A stretch of 64,000 nt of DNA, from contig NZ_CP016447.1 in NCBI RefSeq assembly GCF_001714725.1, forward strand, positions 496,001 to 560,000. The letters are read 5' to 3'. Shown piece after piece: positions 25,301 to 34,886 of this stretch. Source of the DNA: Acidovorax sp. RAC01 (GTDB lineage Bacteria > Pseudomonadota > Gammaproteobacteria > Burkholderiales > Burkholderiaceae_C). The number at the start of each line of letters is the position of its first letter. Within the stretch, counting starts at the first letter, position 1. The position numbers and the translations under genes are program-made. The notes below the pieces were generated by a model that was not told the DNA's origin, did not search any database, and saw only the letters and a list, made by a program, of their open reading frames with translations.

Positions 25301-27820
25301 TCAGGGAAGCGCTGGCCGCAGCGCGCGCTCCAGCACCTCGGCGGGCATGGGCCGCCCGAACAGGTAGCCCTGAAAGCCGGTGCAGCCATGGCGCTGCAGG
25401 AATTCGAGCTGCCCGGTGGTTTCCACCCCTTCGGCCACCACGGCGAGATCCAGGCTTGCGGCCAGGGCGAGGATGGTGCGCACGATGGCTGCGTCGTTGG
25501 GGTCGGTCTGCAGGTCGCGCACAAAGCCCTGGTCGATCTTGAGCTGGTCGAGCGGCAGGCGCTTGAGATAGCTCAGCGATGAATAACCCGTGCCAAAGTC
25601 GTCCAGCGAAAAGGTCACGCCAAACCCGCGCAGGCGCTCCATGCGCGCAATGATGTCCTCCACATCGGCCAGCAGCAGGCTCTCGGTCAGCTCCAGCTTG
25701 AGCCGTTCGGGGTTGGCGCCCGTGGCATTGAGGGCGCCCAGCACCTGCTCGACAAAGTTGGGCTGGCGGAACTGGCGCACGCTCACGTTGACCGACAGCA
25801 CAAACTGCCGCGTGAGCGAACTGCGCGACCAGGCCACCAGCTGCGCGCAGGCGGCCTCCAGCACCCACTGGCCCAGCGGCAGGATCAGGCCCGTCTGCTC
25901 TGCCAGCGGAATGAACTCGCCAGGCGACACGAGGCCGCGTCGCGGGTGCTTCCAGCGCACCAGGGCCTCGGCGCCCTGCAGGCGGCCCTTGGCGTCCACC
26001 ACCGGCTGGTAGTACAGCACCATTTCCATGTCGTGCAGGCCGCGCCGCAGGTCGGCTTCAAGAGCGGACCGCGTGCTGACGGCGGCCTGCATGTCCGGAT
26101 CGAAAAAGCGCTGGGTGTTGCGCCCTGCAGCCTTGGCCTGGTACATGGCCAGGTCGGCCTGCTTGAGCAGTTCGTCCACGCTGCCTGGCTTGGTGCCAAA
26201 CAGCGCGATCCCGATGCTGGGTGTGCTGTGGTGGCTGGTGTCGCCCAGCTCGTAAGGTTTGCCCAGCGTGGTGGTGATGTGGCTGGCCACGAGCGCCGCT
26301 TCGGCGCTGGCAAGCCCGGGCTCGCCGCTCAGCCCCTCCACCAGCACCACGAACTCGTCCCCACCAAAGCGCGCCACCGTGTCGGCCTCGCGCACGCAGC
26401 CAGTCAGCCGGCGCGCCACCTGCTGCAGCAACTGGTCGCCCACATCGTGCCCGAGGGTGTCATTGAGGTCCTTGAAGTTGTCCAGGTCAATGAAGAGCAG
26501 CGCCCCCTGCGAGCCCGCCCTGTGCGCCACCACGGTGGCACGCTGCAGACGGTCTACCAGCATGCGGCGATTGGGAAGGCAGGTCAGGGGGTCATAGAAG
26601 GCCAGTTGCTCGATCTGCAGCTCGGCCTGCTTGCGTTCGGTGATGTCGCGTCCCACGCCCCGATAGCCGCGCAGCGCACCCTGGGCATCCAGCACGGGCA
26701 CGCCGCTCACTGAAATCCAGTGCGTGCTCCCGTCCGGGCGCTGGCGGTGCAGCTCCAGGTCGCGAAAGGGCTGGCACGACTGCAGCAGTGCCCGGTGCGC
26801 AGCCCAGTCGGACTCGGTCATGTTCAGGGCGCCGATCTCCCACCGCGTGTGGCCCATCACGCTCGATACCGGAATGCCGTTGGTGCTGAGGTCCCCGGCC
26901 AGCTGCACAAACCGGCCGTCGGCATCGTGCTCCCAGTACCAGTCGGACGAGAGGTCGCTGAGCGAGCGAAACCGCGCCTCGCTCTCGCGCAGTTCGTTTT
27001 CGACCCGCACGTAATCGCTCACATCGGCGAAGGTGCGCACCAGCGCCCCGTCGGGCAGCTGGCAGGTGCGCACCTCCAGCGTGCGGCCTTCGCGGGTGGT
27101 GCGCCAGTACACGTCGGGCGCCTTGCCCGACGCCCCTTGCGCAATGTAGTCATGGCCGCGATCGTCCACGAGGGAATAGCCGGGGCCGAAATCACCGCGC
27201 TCTTTCTGGATGCGGGTGAGGTCGGCCAGCGAGGGCCGCGTGGCCATCACGGCTTCAGGCAGGTTCAGCAGCTCCAGCACACGCTGGTTGTACACGGTGA
27301 TGCGCCCGTCCGGGGCTGTCTTGAAAATGCCCTGCGTCATGCTCGCCAGCGTGCCCTGCAGCGCAGCGCGCTGCTCCTGCAGCAAGGCGAGCGCGTGGTG
27401 CGAGATGACTGTATCGACACCAGGCGCCGGCCTGCGCGTGGCGCGCCGACCCTGCAGCAGTTCGCCCAGGCGCCAGATCAGCTCGGGCAGATGGGCATGG
27501 TCGCCAGCGGGGGCACGCAGCACGTAGTCGCCCAGCCCGCCGCGGAACGCACGGGCGGCCAGCGCTTCCTGCGGGGCAGACATGCACATCAGCACCACCG
27601 AGCCGGCGCACAGGTCCAGCAGGGCGGGCAGGCTTTGCACCTCGGGCGCGAGGCAGAGCACCACGGCATCCCAGGTGTGCGACGCAAATGCGGCCGAGCC
27701 CGCCTCCGGTGTGACCGAGTGGACAACGCGCCAGTGGGGATACTGCTCACCGATGAGCTGACGTGCCTGCGCTGCGTGCGCCGCGTCGCCATCCACCCAG
27801 AGAACGGTGGCGTTGCTCAT
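25301..27820 (-). CDS. PAS-PAS-GGDEF-EAL cyclic-di-GMP protein with degenerate receiver domain
   Basis: This 839-residue protein has a receiver-like domain at about 1-125, a PAS domain at about 155-270, a second PAS at 280-395 (closing with RDITERKQAE), a GGDEF domain with the intact active site GGDEF at 486-490, and an EAL domain with EAL at 618-620 plus DDFGTGYSSL and VAEGVET. Both synthase and phosphodiesterase sites look functional, so the net activity cannot be predicted. The receiver lacks the phospho-acceptor aspartate (DAVVLCL has Cys56 there). No membrane segment is seen. The ATG at 27820 follows GGGAGGG. Confidence 0.93.
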   Translation of the reverse strand: MSNATVLWVDGDAAHAAQARQLIGEQYPHWRVVHSVTPEAGSAAFASHTWDAVVLCLAPEVQSLPALLDLCAGSVVLMCMSAPQEALAARAFRGGLGDYVLRAPAGDHAHLPELIWRLGELLQGRRATRRPAPGVDTVISHHALALLQEQRAALQGTLASMTQGIFKTAPDGRITVYNQRVLELLNLPEAVMATRPSLADLTRIQKERGDFGPGYSLVDDRGHDYIAQGASGKAPDVYWRTTREGRTLEVRTCQLPDGALVRTFADVSDYVRVENELRESEARFRSLSDLSSDWYWEHDADGRFVQLAGDLSTNGIPVSSVMGHTRWEIGALNMTESDWAAHRALLQSCQPFRDLELHRQRPDGSTHWISVSGVPVLDAQGALRGYRGVGRDITERKQAELQIEQLAFYDPLTCLPNRRMLVDRLQRATVVAHRAGSQGALLFIDLDNFKDLNDTLGHDVGDQLLQQVARRLTGCVREADTVARFGGDEFVVLVEGLSGEPGLASAEAALVASHITTTLGKPYELGDTSHHSTPSIGIALFGTKPGSVDELLKQADLAMYQAKAAGRNTQRFFDPDMQAAVSTRSALEADLRRGLHDMEMVLYYQPVVDAKGRLQGAEALVRWKHPRRGLVSPGEFIPLAEQTGLILPLGQWVLEAACAQLVAWSRSSLTRQFVLSVNVSVRQFRQPNFVEQVLGALNATGANPERLKLELTESLLLADVEDIIARMERLRGFGVTFSLDDFGTGYSSLSYLKRLPLDQLKIDQGFVRDLQTDPNDAAIVRTILALAASLDLAVVAEGVETTGQLEFLQRHGCTGFQGYLFGRPMPAEVLERALRPALP

Positions 27821-28224
27821 GTGTTGCACGCCCTCCCGCGGGCAGCCGTGCAGGCGTTGTGCAGCACAGCGACGCACAGCCCCGTCACATGCCAGGGATC
27901 GAGGGCCGCAAGCAGAGCGTCTCGGGCGCGGCGCCCGTGCCACGCGGCCGTGTCCATCTCACGCGCACTGGCCCAAGGCTTGGCAGCGGTGACACAGAAC
28001 AGGCTCTGGACGGTGGGCATGGAATAGAGGCCGCCCGCAAATGGCAGACGCGCGTTACAAGTGTATCTAGCGGAATCTTCTTGCACGGCTTGCCCGGGCA
28101 ATCTGGAGGTTTCTACCCAGAACTGCGGGCGCCGTGCCGCAGCGGCTTGTTTGCATCAAGCTGCAGCGTGCCGCGCTTGGCAACGAGGCATCCACAGCCT
28201 GCTCTCAGCCCCGCGCCGCCTGTG
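27821..28224. other. Intergenic region without recognised content
   Basis: This 404-bp stretch lies upstream of the leftward GGDEF-EAL gene and downstream of the leftward acnA. I see no gene, no strong terminator after acnA, and no repeat copy. Confidence 0.5.
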
Positions 28225-31056
28225 TCAGCTCTGCAACAGCTGCCGCAGCACATACGGCAGGATGCCGCCGGCGCGGTAGTAGTCGGCCTCGATGGGGGTG
28301 TCGATGCGCAGGGTCACGGGCACTTCGCGGCGGGTGCCGTCGGCCTGGTGGATGACAAGCATGGCGTCGCTTTGCGGCGTGAGGGCCGGATCGGGGATGA
28401 CATCCAGCGACTCGACCCCCGTGAGCCCCAGCGACTGCCACGAATCGTCGCCCTTGAACTGCAGGGGCAGCACACCCATACCGACCAGGTTGGAGCGGTG
28501 GATGCGCTCGAAGCTGCGCGCCACCACGGCCTTGATACCCAGCAGTTGCGTGCCCTTGGCCGCCCAGTCGCGGCTGGAGCCTGTGCCGTATTCGTCGCCC
28601 GCCAGGATCACCGTGGGCGTGCCCTGCGCCATATAGGCCATGGCAGCGTCGAAGATGGGCACCGTCTTGCCGTGCTGCGGGCCCTGGCCCTGGAAGATGG
28701 TCAGCCCGCCTTCTTCACGCGACCCGTCGGCCGTGGGCGGCAGCATCAGGTTCTTGATGCGCACGTTGGCAAACGTGCCGCGCACCATCACGTCGTGATT
28801 GCCGCGGCGCGCCCCGTAGCTGTTGAAATCCTCTTTCATCACGCCGTTGGCGCGCAGCCACTGGCCCGCGGGCGAGCTTTCCTTGATGGAGCCGGCCGGC
28901 GAGATGTGGTCGGTGGTGATCGAGTCGCCGAAGAGCGCCATGATGCGCGCGCCGCGCACCGCCGTCTCGCCACCGGAGGCTGGCGGGTTCAGTGCAAAGT
29001 CGGCAAAGAACGGCGGCTCGGCGATGTAGGTGCTGGCGGGCCAGGTGTAAGTGGTGCCACTCACGCCGCGGATCGCGCCCCAGAGCTTGCCGGGCTCGGT
29101 GCCCACGCGGGCGTAGTTGTCGCGGTAGGCGGCGCCGTTCATTGCAAACCGCATCAGCGCGTGCACCTCGTCGCTGGTAGGCCAGATGTCGCCCAGGTAG
29201 ATGTCGCGCCCGCCGCGGCCTTTGCCCACAGGTTCGGTCATCAGGTCCTTGAGCACCGTGCCGGCAATCGCGTAGGCCACCACCAGCGGCGGGCTGGCCA
29301 GGAAGTTGGCCTTGAGGTTGGGGTGGATGCGCGCCTCGAAATTGCGGTTGCCCGAGAGCACGGCCGCACACACCAGGTCGTTGCTGGTGATGGCCTCGTT
29401 GAGCTCGGCCGTGAGGTCGCCTGCGTTCCCGATACAGGTGGTGCAGCCGTAGCCCGCCACCGCAAAGCCCAGCTTTTCCAGGTACGGCAGCAGCCCGGTC
29501 TGCGTGAGGTAATCGGTGACGATGCGCGAGCCCGGCGCCAGCGATGTCTTGATGTGCGGCTGCACCGTGAGGCCCGCCTCCACCGCCTTCTTGGCCAGCA
29601 GGCCGGCGGCCAGCACCACACTGGGGTTGGAGGTATTGGTGCAACTCGTGATGGCAGCGATCAGCACGTCGCCGTTGCCCACGCTGATGTCGCCCTTGCC
29701 CGAATCTGCCGGCTTGCCGGTCACGTCAGGCGGCGTGTTGCCACCGCCTCCGCGCACCTGGTGGCGCGTGTGCAGCAGCTCGGCGGGGCGGTTGAAACCG
29801 TTTTTCGCATTGGGCTTGCTGAACAGGTCGGCAAACTGGCTGCTGACCTGGCCCAGCTCGATCCGGTCCTGCGGGCGCTTGGGGCCTGCCAGGCTGGGCG
29901 TCACATCGCCCAGGTTCAGGCGCACCACCTGCGAGTAATCGATCTGCCCTGCCAGCGGCACACCAAACAGCCCCTGTGCCCTGAAATAGGCCTCGAAGGC
30001 CTCGATCTCGGCCTCGGTGCGGCCGGTGCCCCGGAAGTAGTCGATGGTCTTCTCATCGACCGGAAAGAACCCCATGGTGGCGCCGTATTCAGGTGCCATG
30101 TTGCCGATGGTGGCGCGGTCGGGCAGCGAGAGCGTGCGCGTGCCTTCCCCAAAGAACTCCACGAACTTGCCCACCACCTTGTGCTGGCGCAGCACCTCCG
30201 TGACGGTGAGCACCAGGTCGGTGGCGGTAACGCCTTCGCGCAGCTGGCCGGTCAGCTCAAAGCCCACCACATCGGGCGTGAGCAGATACACCGGCTGGCC
30301 CAGCATGGCGGCCTCGGCCTCGATGCCGCCCACACCCCAGCCCACCACACCAATGCCGTTGATCATGGTGGTGTGGCTGTCGGTGCCGACCAGGGTGTCG
30401 GGGTAGACCACGTTGTCCGCGCGCCGGTGCACACCGCGGGCCAGGTATTCCAGGTTGACCTGGTGCACGATGCCAAAGCCCGGGGGCACCACGCCAAAGG
30501 TGTCAAACGCCTGCATGCCCCACTTCATGAACTCGTAGCGCTCGCGGTTGCGCTGGAATTCGAGCTTCATGTTGAGGTCGAGCGAATTCTTCTTGCCGTA
30601 GTGGTCGACCATGATGGAGTGGTCCACCACCAGATCGACCGGTACCAGCGGCTCGATCTGCTTGGGGTTCTTGCCCAGCCGTGCGGCCACGCTGCGCATG
30701 GCGGCCAGGTCGGCCAGCAGCGGCACGCCGGTGAAGTCCTGCAGCACCACGCGGGAGACGACAAACGGGATTTCGTCCTTGCGCTCGGCCACGGGCTGCC
30801 AGTTGGCCAGCTGCGCCACATGCTCGGGCGTGACCTTGCGGCCGTCGCAGTTGCGCAGCACCGATTCAAGCACGATGCGGATCGACACCGGCAGGCGGTC
30901 GATGCGCGGGAACTGGGCTGCCAGCGCAGGCAGCGAGTACAACTTGCCCCCGGGGCCGGACGCCGTCCTGAAGCTCTTGAGCGTATGGGCGAACGCATGG
31001 CGGGCAGGTGCAGCGGGACGGGATGTACGAACGGGCGGCTTGGACGTTGGGGCCAT
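28225..31056 (-). CDS. acnA: Aconitate hydratase A
   Basis: This 943-residue TCA-cycle enzyme of the AcnA/IRP type isomerises citrate and isocitrate through a [4Fe-4S] cluster. The cluster cysteines are in SCTNTSNPS and in [12 protein letters not shown]; the C-terminal swivel domain shows [16 protein letters not shown]. The protein is about 50 residues longer than the E. coli enzyme: a basic N-terminal extension of some 20 residues, plus an insertion around [19 protein letters not shown]. The ATG at 31056 is fixed by AAAGGAG upstream. It is monocistronic as far as I can see. Confidence 0.97.
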   Translation of the reverse strand: MAPTSKPPVRTSRPAAPARHAFAHTLKSFRTASGPGGKLYSLPALAAQFPRIDRLPVSIRIVLESVLRNCDGRKVTPEHVAQLANWQPVAERKDEIPFVVSRVVLQDFTGVPLLADLAAMRSVAARLGKNPKQIEPLVPVDLVVDHSIMVDHYGKKNSLDLNMKLEFQRNRERYEFMKWGMQAFDTFGVVPPGFGIVHQVNLEYLARGVHRRADNVVYPDTLVGTDSHTTMINGIGVVGWGVGGIEAEAAMLGQPVYLLTPDVVGFELTGQLREGVTATDLVLTVTEVLRQHKVVGKFVEFFGEGTRTLSLPDRATIGNMAPEYGATMGFFPVDEKTIDYFRGTGRTEAEIEAFEAYFRAQGLFGVPLAGQIDYSQVVRLNLGDVTPSLAGPKRPQDRIELGQVSSQFADLFSKPNAKNGFNRPAELLHTRHQVRGGGGNTPPDVTGKPADSGKGDISVGNGDVLIAAITSCTNTSNPSVVLAAGLLAKKAVEAGLTVQPHIKTSLAPGSRIVTDYLTQTGLLPYLEKLGFAVAGYGCTTCIGNAGDLTAELNEAITSNDLVCAAVLSGNRNFEARIHPNLKANFLASPPLVVAYAIAGTVLKDLMTEPVGKGRGGRDIYLGDIWPTSDEVHALMRFAMNGAAYRDNYARVGTEPGKLWGAIRGVSGTTYTWPASTYIAEPPFFADFALNPPASGGETAVRGARIMALFGDSITTDHISPAGSIKESSPAGQWLRANGVMKEDFNSYGARRGNHDVMVRGTFANVRIKNLMLPPTADGSREEGGLTIFQGQGPQHGKTVPIFDAAMAYMAQGTPTVILAGDEYGTGSSRDWAAKGTQLLGIKAVVARSFERIHRSNLVGMGVLPLQFKGDDSWQSLGLTGVESLDVIPDPALTPQSDAMLVIHQADGTRREVPVTLRIDTPIEADYYRAGGILPYVLRQLLQS

Positions 31057-31360
31057 GGGGCGCACTCCTTTCTGAGAGGACAAAGCCTATTCTGGCAGCC
31101 TGCCGTGTCCGTGCCATCGTGGGGATATGCGGCCCGTAGGCGGCCATGCCGCGCAGCAGCGGGCATTGCTTGCGACCCGGGCGACGCCCGCGGTGGCCAA
31201 GCCCCGCCGGGTCGCACAACGGTGCGACGGGAAAGCGGCGCGTGCAGGCATGCGCCACAGGGCTTTTGCAAACAAATTTCAGGCTTTTTTGGCCTTCAGG
31301 GCTTGAATCAAAAGCTTTTATAGCTATGATTTATATAGCATCTTGGAACGCTGATCCGTG
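31057..31360. other. acnA upstream region with one repeat copy
   Basis: The region holds the promoter side of the leftward acnA and, at 31283-31340, a Comamonadaceae repeat copy just past the 3' end of the leftward membrane-protein gene. No gene is supported. Confidence 0.5.
31283..31340. repeat. Comamonadaceae interspersed repeat
   Basis: TTTTGGCCTTCAGGGCTTGA at the left and TTTTATAGCTATGATTTATA at the right follow the order of the 39181-39237 copy. Confidence 0.65.
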
Positions 31361-31771
31361 TCATGCCATGGCCGGGGCAGCGGGAAGACGCCGCAAGCCG
31401 CCCCACTGCACCGCAGCCAGAGCGGCTACCGACACCCCATGCATCAGCAGGTAGGCCTGCCCCCAAAACGGTGGTTCCAGCGCCGTGCCCAGCAGCAATC
31501 CCAGGCTGGCCAGTGCCCAGCAGGCGTTGCCCCACACCAGCACGGCTAGCCAGCCACGCGGTATCCGATCTGCCCGGGCAAGGGCCGTGGCCAGCAGCGC
31601 AAAGCCCAGCAGCATCACGCCCGACACCTGCAGCAGCGCGGCGGGCAGGCCCAGCCCATGCGACAGCAGCGCCGGCGCCGCCAGGTGCAGGGCGCCCAGG
31701 CCATAACCGGTGCTGGCATCGAACCAGAGAACGGCACGCAGAAAACGGGGAGAAAAAATGTCGCGCAACAT
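31361..31771 (-). CDS. Small four-helix membrane protein
   Basis: This 136-residue protein has four hydrophobic segments, at about 25-45, 49-68, 75-95 and 102-120, and no recognised catalytic motif. The ATG at 31771 follows AAGGAG. It is divergent from an MmyB-type regulator with 218 bp between them, an arrangement that suggests the regulator controls it. Its function is unknown. Confidence 0.75.
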   Translation of the reverse strand: MLRDIFSPRFLRAVLWFDASTGYGLGALHLAAPALLSHGLGLPAALLQVSGVMLLGFALLATALARADRIPRGWLAVLVWGNACWALASLGLLLGTALEPPFWGQAYLLMHGVSVAALAAVQWGGLRRLPAAPAMA

Positions 31772-31989
31772 GGCAGGCTCCTTGGTTGAACAGGCCTTGA
31801 TGTTTGCAACCGCACGGCATCGAGTCGATGACCCGGGAGGTAATGGCCGGCGTGCAGGGAGCGCTGGCAAACTTGCGCTCCCTGCCGTTGTAACGGCTCC
31901 ACCTGCCACGCGCATGCTGCGCACAGGCGGCCCGCACGGCCCCGCAGCGCAGCACCGCGAGAACCCCACACCACCGAGGAGCGCCCCCG

Positions 31990-32877
31990 ATGCGAACCAT
32001 GAATGCCCCGATTGACGCCCAGGGAGCTTCGCGCAGGGCGCGGCCCCCCAGCCTGCACAGTGCACTGCCCACCACACCCGAGCCCTTCGGCGCCCGCCTG
32101 CGCGCCTGGCGGCAGCACCGTCACCTGAGCCAGCTGGCACTGGCCGCTGCGGCGGACGTATCGACAAGGCATGTCAGTTTTCTGGAAACCGGGCGGACCA
32201 ACCCCAGCCGCGACATGGTGCTGCGCCTGTGCGATCGGCTCGATGTTCCGCTGCGCGAGCGTAACGCGCTGCTGACTGCAGCCGGGTATGCCCCGATGTA
32301 CCGGGAGCGCAGGCTGGACGATCCGGCCATGGCAGCCGCCCGCGCGGCGGTGGAACTGGTGCTCAAGGGGCACGAGCCCTGCCCCGCCATCGCGCTGGAC
32401 CGCCACTGGAACATGGTGGCGTCCAACCGCGCTGCGCAAGCCTTGCTCTCCGGCATGGTGTGCGCCGAGCAACTGGCCGAACCCGTCAACGTCTTTAGGC
32501 TCAGCCTGCACCCGCAGGGGCTTGCGCCGCGCATCGTGAATCTGGCGCAGTGGCGCGCACACCTGTTCGCGCGGCTGCACCAGCAGATTCAGGCCACGGC
32601 AGACCCGCTGCTGGTGCAATTGCACGCCGAGCTGATGCAATACCCGGCGCCCCCGGATACTGCACAAACGCCCATGCCGGGTGAATTGCTCGGCGTGGTC
32701 ATGCCGTTTTGCATTCAAACGCCGCAGGGCCAGCTTTCACTGATCAGCACCACCACCATATTCGGCACACCGGTGGACGTGACACTGCAGGAGCTGGCGG
32801 TGGAATCGTTTTTTCCGGCCGACGAATTCACGGCACAGGTGCTTCGCAGCATGGCCTCGGCACCCGCGGAAACCTGA
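31990..32877 (+). CDS. Helix-turn-helix regulator with MmyB-like ligand domain
   Basis: This 295-residue protein has an Xre-type HTH at about 35-90 (LRAWRQHRHLSQLALAAAAD, VSTRHVSFLETGRTNPSRD) and a C-terminal MmyB-like PAS-fold domain (GHEPCPAIALDRHWNMVASN, then NVFRLSLHPQGLAPRIVNLA). The family binds small hydrophobic ligands and regulates nearby genes, often dehydrogenases or membrane proteins. The ATG at 31990 follows GAGGAG at 31976-31981. The divergent four-helix membrane protein is the likely target. Confidence 0.92.
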   Translation: MRTMNAPIDAQGASRRARPPSLHSALPTTPEPFGARLRAWRQHRHLSQLALAAAADVSTRHVSFLETGRTNPSRDMVLRLCDRLDVPLRERNALLTAAGYAPMYRERRLDDPAMAAARAAVELVLKGHEPCPAIALDRHWNMVASNRAAQALLSGMVCAEQLAEPVNVFRLSLHPQGLAPRIVNLAQWRAHLFARLHQQIQATADPLLVQLHAELMQYPAPPDTAQTPMPGELLGVVMPFCIQTPQGQLSLISTTTIFGTPVDVTLQELAVESFFPADEFTAQVLRSMASAPAET

Positions 32878-33314
32878 AGTGAACGACCGCCTGTGACCTA
32901 CCAAGCATTTATGTCATGAAACTTTTGATCCAGGCGTACACAATCAATCCCGATTACGCCGCAAATTTGCAGATGAAGTTGCAGGCGGCAGGAAATGTTG
33001 CGATCGGAAGCGCCGTGTTCGATATTGCCGGGCACGCGGGCGCCTTGACGATGTGGCCGGGCCATACTCCTCCAATGCACCCTCACCACCACATACAGGG
33101 AACCTCTGCATAACGCCCAGCGGTCTGCGCCGGAACGGTTCCGGGCAGTGCAGTGCGTTGCTTTTTTTGCCAATAGTGAGGCTGTGGGCTGCAAAAATCG
33201 CCCTGGAACGCTCTGCGCGAACCCGGCGAAACGTGTGCAGGCGGATCGGGCGAGATTCTCCAGACGCAAAAAAGCCCGCGGTGTGCGGGCTTTCTTTCAT
33301 CGCTGCGGGGAAGG
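32878..33314. other. Intergenic region with a half-element and the hns-type terminator
   Basis: The region contains GGAACCTCTGCATAACGCCC at 33109-33128, related to the MITE ends near 4384-4580, and the terminator of the leftward H-NS family gene at 33266-33293. A short open frame at 32916-33113 has no ribosome binding site and no recognisable family. Confidence 0.5.
33266..33293 (-). terminator. Intrinsic terminator of the H-NS family gene
   Basis: On the minus strand AAAGCCCGC and GCGGGCTTT form a 9-bp stem with a 5-nt loop, followed by a T tract (the complement of the A run at 33268-33273). Confidence 0.88.
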
Positions 33315-33617
33315 TCAGATCGCGAACTTCTCACGGCTTTCGTTTTGAATCCACCGGGGAGCCTTGCCGCGACCTGTCCATGTCTCGCCAGTGGCGGGAT
33401 TGCGGTATTTGGGCGCCACCTTGGTGCCAGCCGTCGAGCTGCGGGGGGCTTTGGCTGCACCGCGACCTGCAGGAAACACGTCCTGCGCCGTCAACCCGAA
33501 TTCCGCGACCAAAGAACGCACCTGCGAAACGGCGTCCGACAGTTCCCTGCGGCGCGCTTCGCTGATTTGCTGCTCAAGGGCTTCACGCTGTTTCAGGAGT
33601 TCTTTATAGCTGGTCAT
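33315..33617 (-). CDS. H-NS family nucleoid-associated protein
   Basis: This 100-residue protein has an N-terminal coiled-coil oligomerisation part (YKELLKQREALEQQISEARR) and the C-terminal DNA-binding signature YRNPATGETWTGRGKAPRWI, in which TGRGKAP is the AT-hook-like loop that reads the minor groove of AT-rich DNA. Such proteins silence AT-rich and foreign genes. The gene is monocistronic, with its own terminator. The ATG at 33617 is the conserved start. Confidence 0.95.
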   Translation of the reverse strand: MTSYKELLKQREALEQQISEARRRELSDAVSQVRSLVAEFGLTAQDVFPAGRGAAKAPRSSTAGTKVAPKYRNPATGETWTGRGKAPRWIQNESREKFAI

Positions 33618-34034
33618 GGTGTCGATATTTCAAGGTGGGTTGGGATGCATCGATTATAGGGATAATCCGCACAACGTGCATAACGGCTTGCATTTTCAGC
33701 ATGGGTTGAAGCCGTCCTGCCCGGCAAACACCGTGCAGCGCGGAATCCGGCCTGAAAACCGCACGTTCCAGTCAAGCTGAATATGGGGCCCGGTTTCGTT
33801 CGGCGTCTGGCGTGACCCGGTCCATATGCGAGAGCCATCACGGCGCTCTCGCGGCTTGTGCTTACGCACAATAATGGTGCATTGGGCGCTCACCAAAGGC
33901 CGGGCTTCTTCAAAATCACATCCTGCGCTCGTGCTCTACCCGGAGATCCACGCTGCGGGCCGACTGCAAAATGCGTTATGCCCAAGCGCGGCACGGTAAT
34001 TCGGGCCGTGATCCCGACCGAATACAAGGAAACC
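33618..34034. other. Divergent region between the H-NS family gene and apaH
   Basis: This 417-bp region must carry promoters in both directions. It has no repeat copy. A basic 65-codon open frame on the minus strand (33696-33893, GTG start) reads somewhat like protein, but lacks a ribosome binding site and a known family, so I do not call it. Confidence 0.45.
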
Positions 34035-34877
34035 ATGGCTCTTTACTGTATTGGCGACGTTCAAGGCTGCGACAGCGCACTGGCGCGGCTGCTCGACACC
34101 ATCGGATTTTCTGCCAGCCGCGATACGGTTTATCTCCTGGGTGACCTCGTCAACCGCGGGCCGGATTCTGCGGCGGTACTGCGGCGGTGCATGGCCGCGG
34201 GGGACGCCATCCGTTGCCTGCTGGGCAACCACGACCTGCACCTCCTGGCCGCCGCCCACGGCGCCCGGGCACCGTCCCGGCGCGACACGCTCGGCGCGGT
34301 ACTGGATGCGCCGGATGCCCGCGCATTGCTTGCCTGGCTGCAGGACCAGCCACTGACGCGGGTGCACGACCATGCCGGTCAGCAGTTGCTGATGGTGCAT
34401 GCGGGCGTGCTGCCGGCCTGGTCCACCAGCGACGTGCTGGCGCGTGCCGACGAAGTGCACGCCGTGTTGCGCAGCGACGCGCTCCCTGGGTTCCTGCATG
34501 CCATGTATGGCAACACACCCGACCACTGGCGCGACGGTCTGGACGGAGCCGATCGCCTGCGCGTCATCGTGAATGCGCTGACGCGCTTGCGCTTTTGCAC
34601 ACCAGCGGGCGTGATGGACTTTGAAAGCTCCGAAGCCGCCAGCGCAGCACCGCCGGGGCTGGTGCCATGGTTTGACGCACCCGGGCGCCGCACGGCCGGT
34701 ACGGTGGTGGCGTTCGGGCATTGGTCCACCCTGGGGTGGCTCAACCGCAGCGATGTCATCGGCCTGGACACCGGCTGTGTGTGGGGTGGCTGCCTGAGCG
34801 CCGTGCGCTTTGGCGCCACCCTGGCCGACCGCGAACTGCTTCAAGTGCATTGCGAACAGGCCCAGAAGCCGGGCTGA
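34035..34877 (+). CDS. apaH: Diadenosine tetraphosphatase (symmetrical)
   Basis: This 280-residue calcineurin-type phosphoesterase hydrolyses Ap4A to two ADP. The metal-binding motifs GDVQG at 7-11, GDLVNRG and GNHD are intact, followed by VHAGVLP and GHWSTLGW. The ATG at 34035 follows CAAGGA; the frame is open upstream to 33858 without similarity. It converges with nosX at 34887. Confidence 0.97.
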   Translation: MALYCIGDVQGCDSALARLLDTIGFSASRDTVYLLGDLVNRGPDSAAVLRRCMAAGDAIRCLLGNHDLHLLAAAHGARAPSRRDTLGAVLDAPDARALLAWLQDQPLTRVHDHAGQQLLMVHAGVLPAWSTSDVLARADEVHAVLRSDALPGFLHAMYGNTPDHWRDGLDGADRLRVIVNALTRLRFCTPAGVMDFESSEAASAAPPGLVPWFDAPGRRTAGTVVAFGHWSTLGWLNRSDVIGLDTGCVWGGCLSAVRFGATLADRELLQVHCEQAQKPG

Positions 34878-34886
34878 AAGATCGGC

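Noticed and set aside
27763..31323. Very long open frame on the plus strand, 1186 codons, antisense to aconitase and part of the GGDEF gene
   Set aside because: It is a shadow of GC-rich codon use on the other strand. The translation has no recognisable domain, and acnA is certain.
32916..33113. Short plus-strand open frame beginning MKLLIQAYTI
   Set aside because: It has no ribosome binding site and no known family, and it runs into a repeat-like element. It could be a small protein, but nothing supports it.
33696..33893. Minus-strand 65-codon open frame in the H-NS / apaH spacer
   Set aside because: It reads somewhat like protein but has only non-ATG starts and no ribosome binding site. 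It lies where the promoters of two genes are expected.
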